DNA from: Halobellus sp. Atlit-31R
GTDB taxonomy: Archaea; Halobacteriota; Halobacteria; Halobacteriales; Haloferacaceae
Assembly: GCA_003665935.1 (NCBI GenBank)
Contig: QPLR01000001.1
Location: 62,001 to 126,000, forward strand
Reading direction: 5' to 3'
Length of the DNA: 64,000 nt
Part shown: positions 17,368-25,901 of the stretch, piece by piece
How the letters are laid out: every line of letters begins with the position of its first letter
Position numbering within the stretch: the stretch's first letter is position 1
Notes under the pieces: generated by a model
What the model was told of the DNA's origin: nothing
Databases searched by the model: none
Seen by the model: the letters and a program-made list of their open reading frames with translations, nothing else
Translations under genes and position numbers: made by a program

Positions 17368-17922
17368 TCAGCGACGCCGGCGTGTCGCGAGCGCGCCCAA
17401 CAGTACGGCAACGACAGCGACGACCGGACCGAATCCGGGCGAGTCGACCGGGGTCGCAGTCGCTTCGGATTCAGTCGGGACCGGCGTCGCCGGCTCTGCA
17501 GTGCGTGTCACGTCCCCGATCGTCTGTAGCGTGGGCTCGACGAACAGATACCGCTCCGACGCGCCAGACAACAGAACGAAGAGCGGGAGGACAGAGAGTA
17601 CCAGCCCGACAGCCGTGCGTTTGGTCACCCACCGCGCTGCCGGTCCCGCGCTGAACGCGTAGAACAGCATCGGGATCGGTGTCCCCCAGGCACCGAGATG
17701 CAGCAGTTTGTAGGCCAGATACGCCGACTCGAACGTCGTCGCCGCTACCTGTAGCATCGCGAACAGCGCCCAGACACCGACGGCGACAGCGAAGATCGTG
17801 AACGAGACGACCTGCATCGTCGCACCGTACCTCCTGACGTACTGCAGATAGTAGAGGACGACCAGCCCGCTGACGGCAGTTGCGAAGAAAATCGTCAGAA
17901 GCGGGAGATGCAGGTCGAACAT
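17368..17922 (-). CDS. Short 7TM-sensor-like membrane protein with PGF-CTERM-like tail
   Basis: A 184-residue membrane protein. Residues 5-125 contain about four hydrophobic segments matching the start of the histidine-kinase N-terminal 7TM region, including YLAYKLLHLGAWGTPIPMLF. No kinase or PAS domain follows. After a Thr/Pro/Glu linker (about 137-160) comes PGFGPVVAVVAVLLGALA then RRRR, which fits the PGF-CTERM signal processed by archaeosortase ArtA. That tail normally ends secreted glycoproteins, so its place on a multi-spanning sensor-like protein is odd. An AT-rich box near 17958-17967 may be the promoter. Confidence 0.75.
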   Translation of the reverse strand: MFDLHLPLLTIFFATAVSGLVVLYYLQYVRRYGATMQVVSFTIFAVAVGVWALFAMLQVAATTFESAYLAYKLLHLGAWGTPIPMLFYAFSAGPAARWVTKRTAVGLVLSVLPLFVLLSGASERYLFVEPTLQTIGDVTRTAEPATPVPTESEATATPVDSPGFGPVVAVVAVLLGALATRRRR

Positions 17923-18088
17923 AATTCCTCAACGCATACAACTACCTCTCCGAGATAAAATTTACAACCCCGGACAGGTCGACGTCGCCGGGCGGGTCGG
18001 CTGCCGCGTCAGCCGGCAGTTCGCGGGACCCGAACCCGATGCCGCCCGACCCGATACGGGTACTGACCGGAGCGTCTCCGACTCCAGG

Positions 18089-18985
18089 TCAACGACCGCT
18101 CGCAGTCAACGCGATGCCTATCAAGACGACGGCTCCGCCGAGGACGGTGAACGGCGTCGGAAACTCCGAGAACACCGCGAGTGCGAGGATCGTCGCGCCG
18201 ACCGGCTCGCCGAGCAGCGACACCGAGACGACGCTCGACTCCAGATGCGCCAGCGCCCAGTTGATCAGCGTGTGGCCCAGCAGTCCCGGGCCGAGCGCCA
18301 GCCCCACGAACAGCAGCCACTCGCGTGCCGGATAGTCGAAGAGCGGCGCGTCCTGCGCGACGACGACGCCGAACAGCGCGGCCGTACAGACGCCGTAGAC
18401 GATCACTACGTACGGCACGAGCGGGACTCGCTGTCGGAGCGACCGCCCGGCGAGGACGTACGCGGCGGCCGTCAGCGCTCCCAGGACCGCGAGCGCGTTT
18501 CCGAACAGCGGCCGCGGGCCGACGGCCGTCCCGCCGAGGAAGTCCCCCAGCGACATCGTCGCCATCCCGGCGACGGCGACGAGGACGCCGCCGACAGCGC
18601 GCCCGCTCAGTCGCTCCTCGAGCAGCAGCCACGCGCCGACCGCGACGAAGAGCGGCTGCGACTGCACGAGCGTGACGCTCGCGGCGATGCTCGTCCACGA
18701 GAGGCTCTCGAACCACGTGGCGAAGTGAACCGCGAGCGCGAGGCCCGAAAGCGTCGCGAACAGGAGGTCACGCGGCCCGATCCGTGCGAACGCCGATCGG
18801 TAGCGCCAGACGGCCAGCGGGACGAGCGGCAGCGTCGTGAAGAGCACGCGGTAGAAGGCCGCGACGGCCGACGGCGCGGTGCTCGCCCGGACCAGGATCG
18901 CCCCCGTGCTGACGGCGACGACGGCGACGGCGAGACCGGCCGCTGGCGGGACCTCCTCGCCGAACGCAGCCGGGTCCGCCGTCAC
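18089..18985 (-). CDS. EamA/DMT-family transporter
   Basis: A 298-residue membrane protein with ten predicted helices arranged as two EamA repeats (about 12-135 and 150-290). It belongs to the drug/metabolite transporter superfamily, which exports amino acids, nucleobases or other small metabolites. I use the GTG at 18985 because the first helix begins soon after; a longer frame would run antisense through the upstream ATPase gene. It lies 35 bases after livF on the same strand, so it may be cotranscribed with the amino-acid importer and could act as an exporter in the same pathway. Confidence 0.85.
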   Translation of the reverse strand: MTADPAAFGEEVPPAAGLAVAVVAVSTGAILVRASTAPSAVAAFYRVLFTTLPLVPLAVWRYRSAFARIGPRDLLFATLSGLALAVHFATWFESLSWTSIAASVTLVQSQPLFVAVGAWLLLEERLSGRAVGGVLVAVAGMATMSLGDFLGGTAVGPRPLFGNALAVLGALTAAAYVLAGRSLRQRVPLVPYVVIVYGVCTAALFGVVVAQDAPLFDYPAREWLLFVGLALGPGLLGHTLINWALAHLESSVVSVSLLGEPVGATILALAVFSEFPTPFTVLGGAVVLIGIALTASGR

Positions 18986-19020
18986 GGCCCGGCGCTCCGT
19001 CTCCCAGTCACGCGTCGGTG

Positions 19021-19797
19021 TCAGACCCCGCCCAGATACAGCTGTGAGACCTCTTCGTTGTCCAACAGCTGATCGGCCCGGTCCTCGAACCGGACGGTGC
19101 CCTGATCGAGGACGTAGCCGCGGTCGGAGATGCCCAGCCCCTCCTTGGCGTTCTGCTCGACCATCAGGATGGCCGTGTCCATCTCGTTGACCGCTTCGAC
19201 GTGGCCGAACACCTCCTGGGCAGTGTTCGGTGCCAGCCCGGCCGACGGTTCGTCGATGAGGAGGACGTCGGGTTCCATCACCAGCGCGCGGGCGAACGCC
19301 AGCACCTGGCGCTGACCGCCCGAGAGCGTCCGGGCCTTCGCGGTCCGCTTCTCGTCGAGCAAGGGGAACCGGTCGTAGAGATCGGTCATCACCCGCTCTA
19401 ATCCGTCGTCCCGTGCGACGCCGCCCATCCGGAGGTTCTCCTCGATCGTCAGCGAGCCGAACACGTTGTCCGTCTGTGGGACGTAGCCGATCCCCTCGCG
19501 AACGATGTCGGCGGGGGCGACGCCGCCGATGTCGTCGCCGTGGTAGGTGACTGTCCCCTCCCACGGCGTCAGCATTCCGAAGACCGTCTTGAGGACGGTC
19601 GACTTGCCCGCGCCGTTCGGGCCGATGAGACAGACGATCTCGCCGGCCTCGAGCGTCAGCGAGCAGTCGTCGAGCACCTGCACCGACCCGTAGCCGCTGT
19701 CGACGTGCGACAGTTCGAGGACGGACTCGCCCGCCCGCTGGGCGTCACCCGCGGTCGACGCCCCCGACTCCGCCGGCGGCTGCGACTTCTCGCTCAC
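19021..19797 (-). CDS. livF: Branched-chain-type amino-acid ABC ATPase LivF
   Basis: A 258-residue ABC ATPase of the LivF subgroup. It has Walker A GPNGAGKST, LivF-type signature LSGGQRQVLAFARALV, and Walker B VLLIDEPSAGLAPN. An acidic N-terminal extension of about 25 residues is haloarchaeal. It begins with GTG overlapping the stop of livG (GTGA). LivF and LivG form the ATPase pair for the LivH/LivM permeases. It is the last core gene of a five-gene importer transcribed from about 24.05 kb leftwards. The substrate may be branched-chain amino acids, or another amino acid such as proline given the neighbours. Confidence 0.92.
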   Translation of the reverse strand: MSEKSQPPAESGASTAGDAQRAGESVLELSHVDSGYGSVQVLDDCSLTLEAGEIVCLIGPNGAGKSTVLKTVFGMLTPWEGTVTYHGDDIGGVAPADIVREGIGYVPQTDNVFGSLTIEENLRMGGVARDDGLERVMTDLYDRFPLLDEKRTAKARTLSGGQRQVLAFARALVMEPDVLLIDEPSAGLAPNTAQEVFGHVEAVNEMDTAILMVEQNAKEGLGISDRGYVLDQGTVRFEDRADQLLDNEEVSQLYLGGV

Positions 19798-20639
19798 GGC
19801 GACCCTCCGAGGTACGCGTCGATGACACGGTCGTCGGACTGGACCTCCTCGGGCGTGCCCTCCATCAGGACGCTCCCGCGGTCGAGGACGATCACCGGGT
19901 CCGAAAGCCCCATCACGAACTCCATATCGTGCTCGATGAGGAGGAACGTCGTCCCCGCCTCGTTGAGTCGTCGGATCTGCTCGGCGAGCTTGTTCCGAAG
20001 CGTGGGGTTGACACCCGCGGCCGGCTCGTCGAGGAGCAGGATCTCCGGTTCGGCGAGCATCGCCCGCGCCAACTCGACGAGCTTCATCTGACCGCCGGAG
20101 ATGTCGGTCGCCGGCTGCGTCGCGAGGTGGTCGATCTCGAACTCCTCGAGGATGCGCTCGGCGTCGGCGAGGTTCTTGCGTTCGGCGCGGGCGACCTCGC
20201 CGGGCGCGGTGAACAGTTTCACGAACGACTCGCCGGGCTGAGACTGCGGGCCGACGAGCATCGCCTCCCGAACGGTCATCCCCTCCAGTTTCCGCGGCGT
20301 CTGGAACGTCCGCACGAGCCCGTGGTCGGCGACCTCGTGGGGAGCGAGGTCCGTCACGTCGGCGCCGCCGACCTCGACGCGCCCCGAGTCGGGCTCGTAG
20401 AAGCCCGAGATGAGGTTGAAAAGCGTCGACTTGCCGGCCCCGTTCGGGCCGATCAGGCCGGTGATCGTCCCGCGCTCGACCGTGAAGCTCGCGTGGTCGG
20501 TCGCGACGAGACCGCCGAACCGCTTCACGAGGTCCGTCACGCGGAGGAGGATCTCGCCGTCGCCGCGGCCGTCGCTGCCACTCTCTGCGGCCGCTGGTGC
20601 GTCGTCGCCTGTCGACTCGGCGGCGGCGGGATCACTCAT
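19794..20639 (-). CDS. livG: Branched-chain-type amino-acid ABC ATPase LivG
   Basis: A 281-residue ATPase of the LivG subgroup, with Walker A GPNGAGKST, signature ISGGQMKLVELARAML, Walker B ILLLDEPAAGVNP, and the LivG C-terminal block with VLDRGSVLMEGTPEEV. The long insertion between Walker A and signature (TPRKLEGMTVREAMLV onward) is typical. The ATG at 20639 overlaps the livM stop; a GTG nine bases earlier is an alternative. It works with LivF to power uptake. Confidence 0.92.
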   Translation of the reverse strand: MSDPAAAESTGDDAPAAAESGSDGRGDGEILLRVTDLVKRFGGLVATDHASFTVERGTITGLIGPNGAGKSTLFNLISGFYEPDSGRVEVGGADVTDLAPHEVADHGLVRTFQTPRKLEGMTVREAMLVGPQSQPGESFVKLFTAPGEVARAERKNLADAERILEEFEIDHLATQPATDISGGQMKLVELARAMLAEPEILLLDEPAAGVNPTLRNKLAEQIRRLNEAGTTFLLIEHDMEFVMGLSDPVIVLDRGSVLMEGTPEEVQSDDRVIDAYLGGSP

Positions 20640-21810
20640 CGCTCTCACCCGCCTTCGAATCGCGGACGCCCGACTCCGGCCGGCGCGGGGGGCCGTCCAC
20701 CGCGCTGGGCCAGATGAGCTCCCGCTGCGGCGGCAACACCCCCTGCGGTCGGAACCGCATCAACAGCACGATGATGACGCCGATAAAGAGCAAGCGCAGC
20801 GGAGCGACGTCGACGGGGATCGCCTCGATCCCGTTGAGAAAGCGCGTCCCCTCGCGGATCGCGACGATGACGAAGCCGCCGAACAGCGCCCCGCGGTTCG
20901 AGCCGCTGCCGCCGAGGATGACGGCGACCCAGACGTAGAACGTCGTGATCGGGTCGAGATCGCCCGGCCCGACGTACAGATTCAGGTGGGCGTAGAAGAC
21001 GCCGGCGAGCGCCATCACGAGGCTGCCGAGGACGAACGCCTGCATCTTGGCCGCGTATGTGTGCTTTCCGAGCGCGCGGGCCAGATCCTCGTCCGACCGA
21101 ATGGTCCGGAGGAGCCGCCCCCACGGCGAGCGGTGTGCGCGCCGCAGCACCGCGTAGCTGACGCCGACGAACGCCGCGACGAGTACCACGTTCAGCAGCG
21201 CGCTCCAGAACGGCGTATCGAGGACGATCGCCGGCCCCGGAACGGCCGTCACGACGATGTCCGGCATCGCCGTCGGGAACGTCGACAGCAGCGGCCACCC
21301 CTCGAAGAACGCCGGGATGCCGCGGATGCCCGCGCTCCCGTTGGTCCACTGCTGCTCGTTGAGGATGATCATCCGGACGACCTCGGCCAGGCCGATCGAG
21401 GCGATCGCGAGATAGTCCGCGCGCAGGCGGAGCGTCGGGATGCCGATCGCGAGCGCCAGAAGCGTCGCGAACACGGCCGCGACCACGAGGCCGACCAGGG
21501 GGTTGAGGCCGCCGGCCAGCGGCGAGGTGTCCGCGCTCGCTAAGGCCGCACCGTAAGCACCGATGCCGAAGAACGCGGCGACGCTGAAGTTGATCAGCCC
21601 CGAGAAGCCCCACTGCGCGTTCAGCCCCAGCGAGAGGAGCGCGTACATCCCCGCAAGTCCCAGCAGGAACAGCAGATACGTCGGGGCGATCGCGCCGGTG
21701 AACAGGCCCACGAGCAACAGCGCGACGAAGCCGACGACGAACGCGGTGACGCCCTGTTCGGCTCGGGTGAGTCCCTCCCAGTAGCCGCGTGGATCTCCTA
21801 GAAGCGACAT
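20632..21810 (-). CDS. livM: Branched-chain-type amino-acid ABC permease LivM
   Basis: A 392-residue polytopic permease. The LivM marks are GLNAQWGFSGLINFSVAAFFGIGAY near residue 65 and GGSGSNRGALFGG near residue 295, along with the EAA-type loop SVGRTIRSDEDLARALGKHTYAAK-like region (here LLRTIRSDEDLARALGKHTY). About ten membrane helices are visible. The cytosolic tail is Ser/Glu/Asp-rich. It starts one base after livH and overlaps livG by a few bases, consistent with tight coupling. Confidence 0.92.
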   Translation of the reverse strand: MSLLGDPRGYWEGLTRAEQGVTAFVVGFVALLLVGLFTGAIAPTYLLFLLGLAGMYALLSLGLNAQWGFSGLINFSVAAFFGIGAYGAALASADTSPLAGGLNPLVGLVVAAVFATLLALAIGIPTLRLRADYLAIASIGLAEVVRMIILNEQQWTNGSAGIRGIPAFFEGWPLLSTFPTAMPDIVVTAVPGPAIVLDTPFWSALLNVVLVAAFVGVSYAVLRRAHRSPWGRLLRTIRSDEDLARALGKHTYAAKMQAFVLGSLVMALAGVFYAHLNLYVGPGDLDPITTFYVWVAVILGGSGSNRGALFGGFVIVAIREGTRFLNGIEAIPVDVAPLRLLFIGVIIVLLMRFRPQGVLPPQRELIWPSAVDGPPRRPESGVRDSKAGESDE

Positions 21811-21811
21811 C

Positions 21812-22753
21812 TCAGGTCCCCTCCCCGGCGATTCCGGTCGGCCGGAACAGGAGCACGGCGACCATAATCACGAACGCGATGGCGTTTGCGTACTCGATGC
21901 CGATGGGGATCCCCCACGCGTCCGGCACCAGCGGCACCAGCGCACCCAGATCGGACAGCACGGGCGTCAGTTGGTTGATCATCCCGATGAGGAAGCCGCC
22001 GAGCATCGCGCCGTACACCGACCCGATGCCGCCGAGGATGACGGCCGCGAAGATGATCAACAGGAGGTCGAACCCCATCCGCGAGTCGAGTCGGCTGTAG
22101 AGGCCGAGGAAGACGCCGCCAGCGCCGGCGAGACCGGCACCGATCACCCAAGTCCACAGTCTGACCCGGTCGGTCCGGATGCCGCTGACGCCGGCGAGGT
22201 CGGGGTTGTCGGCCATCGCGCGCATCTTCCGCCCGAGGTCGGTGTACTGCAGCAGGACGTGGAGCCCGGTGACGAGCACCACCGCCGAGCAGACGATGGC
22301 GACGTCGTGGAGCGTGACGCGGATTCCGTAGGGGAGCAGCGCCTCGATCGGGCGCAGCGACTGCACCTGATAGCGGGTGAAGTCCGCGCCGAAGCCGATC
22401 TGGACGACCGCACGGTAGATGAACGCGATGCCGATCGAGGTGATGAGCAGCCCGATCGACCCGACGTCCAGGCCCGCGTAGACGACCTTCTCGGTAACGA
22501 CGGCGACGAGCGCCGCCACGGCGATGCCGGCGACGAGCGCGACGAAGAAGCCGTACGGCAGGCCGAGAAGCGTGCCGCCGAGCGTTCCGACCGCACCGAA
22601 CGTCACGAGCGCCGCGTACGCCCCGACGGTCATCGTGTCGCCGTGAGCGAAGTTAGCGAAGTCGGCGATGCTGTAGACCAGCGACAGCCCGATGCTCCCT
22701 AAGACGATGATACTACTGAACACCAGTCCGCTAGCGAGGAGGTCGAGTACCAT
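21812..22753 (-). CDS. livH: Branched-chain-type amino-acid ABC permease LivH
   Basis: A 313-residue permease with eight to nine helices. The family signature SLVYSIADFANFAHGDTM is at residues 24-41, and GGIGSVYGAMLGGFLIG near residue 240 is the conserved cytoplasmic loop. LivH pairs with LivM to form the translocation path. It starts eight bases after the binding-protein gene and its stop is one base from the livM start. Confidence 0.92.
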   Translation of the reverse strand: MVLDLLASGLVFSSIIVLGSIGLSLVYSIADFANFAHGDTMTVGAYAALVTFGAVGTLGGTLLGLPYGFFVALVAGIAVAALVAVVTEKVVYAGLDVGSIGLLITSIGIAFIYRAVVQIGFGADFTRYQVQSLRPIEALLPYGIRVTLHDVAIVCSAVVLVTGLHVLLQYTDLGRKMRAMADNPDLAGVSGIRTDRVRLWTWVIGAGLAGAGGVFLGLYSRLDSRMGFDLLLIIFAAVILGGIGSVYGAMLGGFLIGMINQLTPVLSDLGALVPLVPDAWGIPIGIEYANAIAFVIMVAVLLFRPTGIAGEGT

Positions 22754-22761
22754 CTATCGGG

Positions 22762-24051
22762 TCAGCCTTCGATGAATCCGACGCCTTCGTAGCTGTGGTC
22801 TTGTACCTCCAGAATCTGCAGGAATCCGACGGGGTCGCCGTTCTCGTCGAGGTCGACCGGGCCGCTGACACCCTGGTAGTCGACGTCGCTCGGTCCGCCA
22901 CCGTCGGCCAGGATCTGGCTGGCGGCCTCGAAGGAGGTCACGGCCTCGCCCTCCGGGCGGGTGACGTCGCGGACGACCTCCTGCAGCGCCGCGCCGGTGA
23001 ACTCGTCGGCCGCCTGAATTGCCAGCGCCGCGGTGACGACGCAGTCGTAGGCGTACGCCGACCACGCGGTCGGGGCCTCGCCGTACGCGTCCTCGAACTC
23101 GCTGACGAACTGCTGGTAGCTCTCCTCCTCGACGGGCGCGGAGGGCACCACGATCTTCATTCCCTCCATACTCCCCTCGGGCGTGTTCTCGATGACGTTG
23201 TCGCCGGAGACGGAGTCTGCGCCGTAGAACTGCGCCTCGTAGCCGCTGGAGTAGATCTCGTTGAGCATCGTGGCGAACTCCGCCTGGTAGGTGATGAACA
23301 GCCACGCCTCGGTGCCCGAGTCGTTCATCTCGGAGATGACGCCGGAGTACGACTGTTGTTCTTGGTCGTGGGGATTGTTGTAGACGACGTTGCCGTCCCA
23401 CGCCTCGACGAACGCGTCCGCCAGGCTCTGCCCGTAGTTGTTGTTCACGTACGTGAGCGCGACGTCGTCGTAGCCGTCCTGAGCGATGATGTCCGCGAGC
23501 GCCGTCGCCTGCGTGCTGCCCGTCGGCGACATCCGCAGCAGCCCCGGGAAGTCCGTCAGTCCCAATCCGGTCGAGTTCTGACTCAGCTGCACCACGTCGG
23601 TGTTCTTGATCACGCTGTCGTAGATGGCCAGGGAGACGCCCGAGCCCACGGAGCCGATGAGGAACGGGACGCCGTCCTGATTGACGAGCTTCTGTGCGGC
23701 CGAGATGCCGCCTTGGTTCTCGCTCTCGGAGTCTTCGACGACGATGTTCAGTTCGCTCCCGTCGATGCCGACGTCGTTGACCGCTTCGAGCGCGAGGTCC
23801 TTCCCGCGCTGATTCCGCTCACCGAACGCCGACAGCGACCCGGTCAGCGAGTCGACCATCCCGATGGTGTAAGCGCTGCTCCCGCCGTCGCTGCCCCCGT
23901 CACTACTCTCATCGCTTTCGGTCTCGGCGTCGCCGCTGCCCTCGCTTGCGTCGTCGCTCGCGCTACAGCCGGCGAGGCCGGTGACACCCGCAACGCCCGT
24001 GAGCTTCAGCATCGTCCGTCGGTCGAGTTTTCTCGTGATATCAGTTGGCAT
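22762..24051 (-). CDS. livJ: Amino-acid ABC substrate-binding lipoprotein (LivJ-like)
   Basis: A 429-residue periplasmic-binding type I protein. The N-terminus has a TAT-like motif (LDRRTMLKLTG) and lipobox LAGC with Cys29, then an acidic Ser/Asp/Gly linker to about residue 60. The mature domain shows YTIGMVDSLTGSLSAFGERNQRG and GSVGSGVSLAIYD, typical of LivJ/LivK. The ATG at 24051 is set about 25-30 bases after a likely TATA (CTTATGTAT, around 24073-24081); a longer frame would include the promoter. It heads the importer operon and is divergent from proline dehydrogenase. Confidence 0.9.
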   Translation of the reverse strand: MPTDITRKLDRRTMLKLTGVAGVTGLAGCSASDDASEGSGDAETESDESSDGGSDGGSSAYTIGMVDSLTGSLSAFGERNQRGKDLALEAVNDVGIDGSELNIVVEDSESENQGGISAAQKLVNQDGVPFLIGSVGSGVSLAIYDSVIKNTDVVQLSQNSTGLGLTDFPGLLRMSPTGSTQATALADIIAQDGYDDVALTYVNNNYGQSLADAFVEAWDGNVVYNNPHDQEQQSYSGVISEMNDSGTEAWLFITYQAEFATMLNEIYSSGYEAQFYGADSVSGDNVIENTPEGSMEGMKIVVPSAPVEEESYQQFVSEFEDAYGEAPTAWSAYAYDCVVTAALAIQAADEFTGAALQEVVRDVTRPEGEAVTSFEAASQILADGGGPSDVDYQGVSGPVDLDENGDPVGFLQILEVQDHSYEGVGFIEG

Positions 24052-24096
24052 ACTATCTACTCTGGTGGTATTCGATACATAAGAGTTAATCATTGC

Positions 24097-24111
24097 CCGA
24101 CCATGGTCAGG
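24097..24111. promoter_or_regulatory. GACCATGGTC palindrome in the livJ/proline-dehydrogenase spacer
   Basis: The core GACCATGGTC (24099-24108) is a perfect 10-bp palindrome, flanked by CC and GG after one mismatch each side. It lies just upstream of the livJ TATA region and about 85 bases before the proline-dehydrogenase TATA. The same core recurs at 25853-25862 in the next divergent promoter, so a common regulator is likely. Confidence 0.65.
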
Positions 24112-24189
24112 TGCGCCGCATTCCAACTGTATCTTGCAACTGCGCTACTTTGTTTCTGTAGTTTTTTGTCCGTAATATTTGGTCGGGGG

Positions 24190-24198
24190 CGTGTATAT
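24190..24198 (+). promoter_or_regulatory. TATA box of the proline dehydrogenase gene
   Basis: GTGTATATG lies about 28 bases before the ATG at 24223, consistent with a leaderless transcript. Confidence 0.55.
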
Positions 24199-24222
24199 GT
24201 GCTACTGGTCCGTACTTCGAGT

Positions 24223-25050
24223 ATGATTCCACCGATCGCCAGTAACTTCGTTGCGGGTGAGACGCCCGACGAGGCCATCGCACACGTCGAAACGCTAAAT
24301 CAACGGGACATCGAGGGGATCCTGAATCTGCTCGGCGAGCACTACGAGGAGCGCGCGGACGCCGACGCCGACGCGACGGCCTACGTCGACCTCGTGACCG
24401 AACTGGCCGAGACCGACGCCGAGGCCTGCGTCTCGGTCAAGCCGAGTCAGATCGGGCTGGAGATCGGCGAAGCGGCGTTCGAAGAGAACCTCGCGCGGAT
24501 CGTCGACGCCGCCGACTGTCTGGTCTGGATCGATATGGAGGACCACGAGGCGACGGACGTGACGCTCGACGCGTTCGAGCGCCACGCACGCGAGACTGAC
24601 GGCAACGTCGGAGTCTGTGTGCAGGCCAATCTGAAACGCACGCGCGAGGACTTAGAGCGCCTCGCGGAGCTGCCTGGAAAGGTGCGCCTGGTCAAAGGCG
24701 CCTACGACGAACCGTCGGACGTCGCCTACAGACAGAAGGCGCGCGTGGATCAGGCCTACCGCGACGATCTCCGATTTATGTTCGAGACGTTCGACGACGG
24801 TATCGCCGTCGGGAGTCACGACCCGGCGATGATCGAGTTCGCGACCGAACTCCACGCGGAGTACGGCACGCCCTTCGAGATTCAGATGCTGACCGGCGTC
24901 CGCGAAGACGCCCAGTCCGATCTCGCCGGCGAGTACGAAGTCTACCAGTACATCCCCTACGGCCGCAAGTGGTTCTCGTACTTCTACCGGCGCGTCCGCG
25001 AGCGCAAGGAGAACGCGCTGTTCGCCGTCCGCGCCATTCTCGGGCAGTAG
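24223..25050 (+). CDS. Proline dehydrogenase (monofunctional)
   Basis: A 275-residue FAD-dependent TIM-barrel enzyme that oxidises proline to 1-pyrroline-5-carboxylate. Family marks are ACVSVKPSQIGLEIG, VWIDMEDHEATD, VRLVKGAYDEP, IAVGSHDP, FEIQMLTGVRED and the C-terminal YIPYGRKWFSYFYRRVRER, which carries the Tyr and Arg pair that binds the proline carboxylate. The length fits the short monofunctional class. The ATG at 24223 follows the TATA box at the expected distance. P5C dehydrogenase and an HTH_10 regulator lie downstream, completing proline catabolism to glutamate. Confidence 0.93.
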   Translation: MIPPIASNFVAGETPDEAIAHVETLNQRDIEGILNLLGEHYEERADADADATAYVDLVTELAETDAEACVSVKPSQIGLEIGEAAFEENLARIVDAADCLVWIDMEDHEATDVTLDAFERHARETDGNVGVCVQANLKRTREDLERLAELPGKVRLVKGAYDEPSDVAYRQKARVDQAYRDDLRFMFETFDDGIAVGSHDPAMIEFATELHAEYGTPFEIQMLTGVREDAQSDLAGEYEVYQYIPYGRKWFSYFYRRVRERKENALFAVRAILGQ

Positions 25051-25076
25051 GGCGCGGCGGTCCGCGATCGCGTCGG

Positions 25077-25799
25077 CTACGGATCGAGCAGTTTCGCTTC
25101 GGCCTTCCGGAGGTGTTCCAGCAGCGTCGTCTTCGAGACGTCGAGGTCGGCGGCCAGTTCTCGCGTCGACGCCTGCCGGGGCCACTCGTAGTAGCCCGCC
25201 TCCTGGGCGTGGTCGAAGACGTGCCGCTGCTGCGTGGTCAGCGTGTCGACCCGGAGTTCGCGCTCGGCGGCGGCCCCGGCCTCGCTCGTGGTGATCGAAT
25301 CGATCTCGACCTCGGCGCCCGAGGCCCGCTGGACGTCGTCGAGCGCCGGTTCGATCTCCGACCGGTCGTCGAGGAAGCAGACCTGCCACCGCTCGCGGCC
25401 GTCTTCGATCCGGACGGGCGCGCTGTGGATGAAGCCGTATTCGAGGAGCGTCGGACAGACCATATCGCCGGGATCGTACTCGAGGAAGAACTCCCGGACG
25501 ACGTTTCCGGGTGCGTTCCGCGCGCGACCGAACCGCTCCTGCAGTTCGAGTAGTTCCCCGGAGTGCTCCGAGGCGCGGATGGCATCGAGCAGCGCGGTCA
25601 CCGAGTCCTCGTCGTCGCCGAAGGCGGTGAAGAGTCCCTGGACCGTCCGGGGATGTTCGCCGTCGGTCTGCGGTGAGTTGTAGATGGCGTGTGCGAGCAC
25701 CCCGCCGTTGGTCTGTCCGGTCGCTTCGATAGCCCAACAGTCCGGATGCCAGAGATCGAGTGTCAGCCGTGTCGTGCTCGTGTTCTCGACAGCAGCCAT
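25077..25799 (-). CDS. HTH_10 (Bat-type) transcription regulator
   Basis: A 240-residue regulator with an N-terminal ligand or sensor domain (about 1-165, beginning NTSTTRLTLDLWHPDCW) and a C-terminal HTH_10 domain (about 185-240: LTTQQRHVFDHAQEAGYYEWPR, then ELAADLDVSKTTLLEHLRKAE). This family is widespread in haloarchaea. It lies between, and on the strand opposite to, proline dehydrogenase and P5C dehydrogenase, which makes it the prime candidate for their regulator. I use the ATG at 25799; an ATG at 25817 is possible but would approach the CTTACGAATA promoter element near 25820. Confidence 0.88.
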   Translation of the reverse strand: MAAVENTSTTRLTLDLWHPDCWAIEATGQTNGGVLAHAIYNSPQTDGEHPRTVQGLFTAFGDDEDSVTALLDAIRASEHSGELLELQERFGRARNAPGNVVREFFLEYDPGDMVCPTLLEYGFIHSAPVRIEDGRERWQVCFLDDRSEIEPALDDVQRASGAEVEIDSITTSEAGAAAERELRVDTLTTQQRHVFDHAQEAGYYEWPRQASTRELAADLDVSKTTLLEHLRKAEAKLLDP

Positions 25800-25850
25800 A
25801 CCCCTTACGCGGCCCATATTCGTAAGTACGTTTCTATGTGACACGGGGCC

Positions 25851-25864
25851 CCGACCATGGTCGG
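25851..25864. promoter_or_regulatory. CCGACCATGGTCGG palindrome before P5C dehydrogenase
   Basis: A perfect 14-bp palindrome lies between the divergent regulator and P5C-dehydrogenase genes, about 38 bases before the latter's ATG. Its 10-bp core is identical to that at 24099-24108 upstream of livJ and proline dehydrogenase. The product of the adjacent HTH_10 gene is the obvious candidate ligand. Confidence 0.7.
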
Positions 25865-25901
25865 ACGGGGACTTTGGAACGTCCCCACAGAAGAACGACC
25901 A

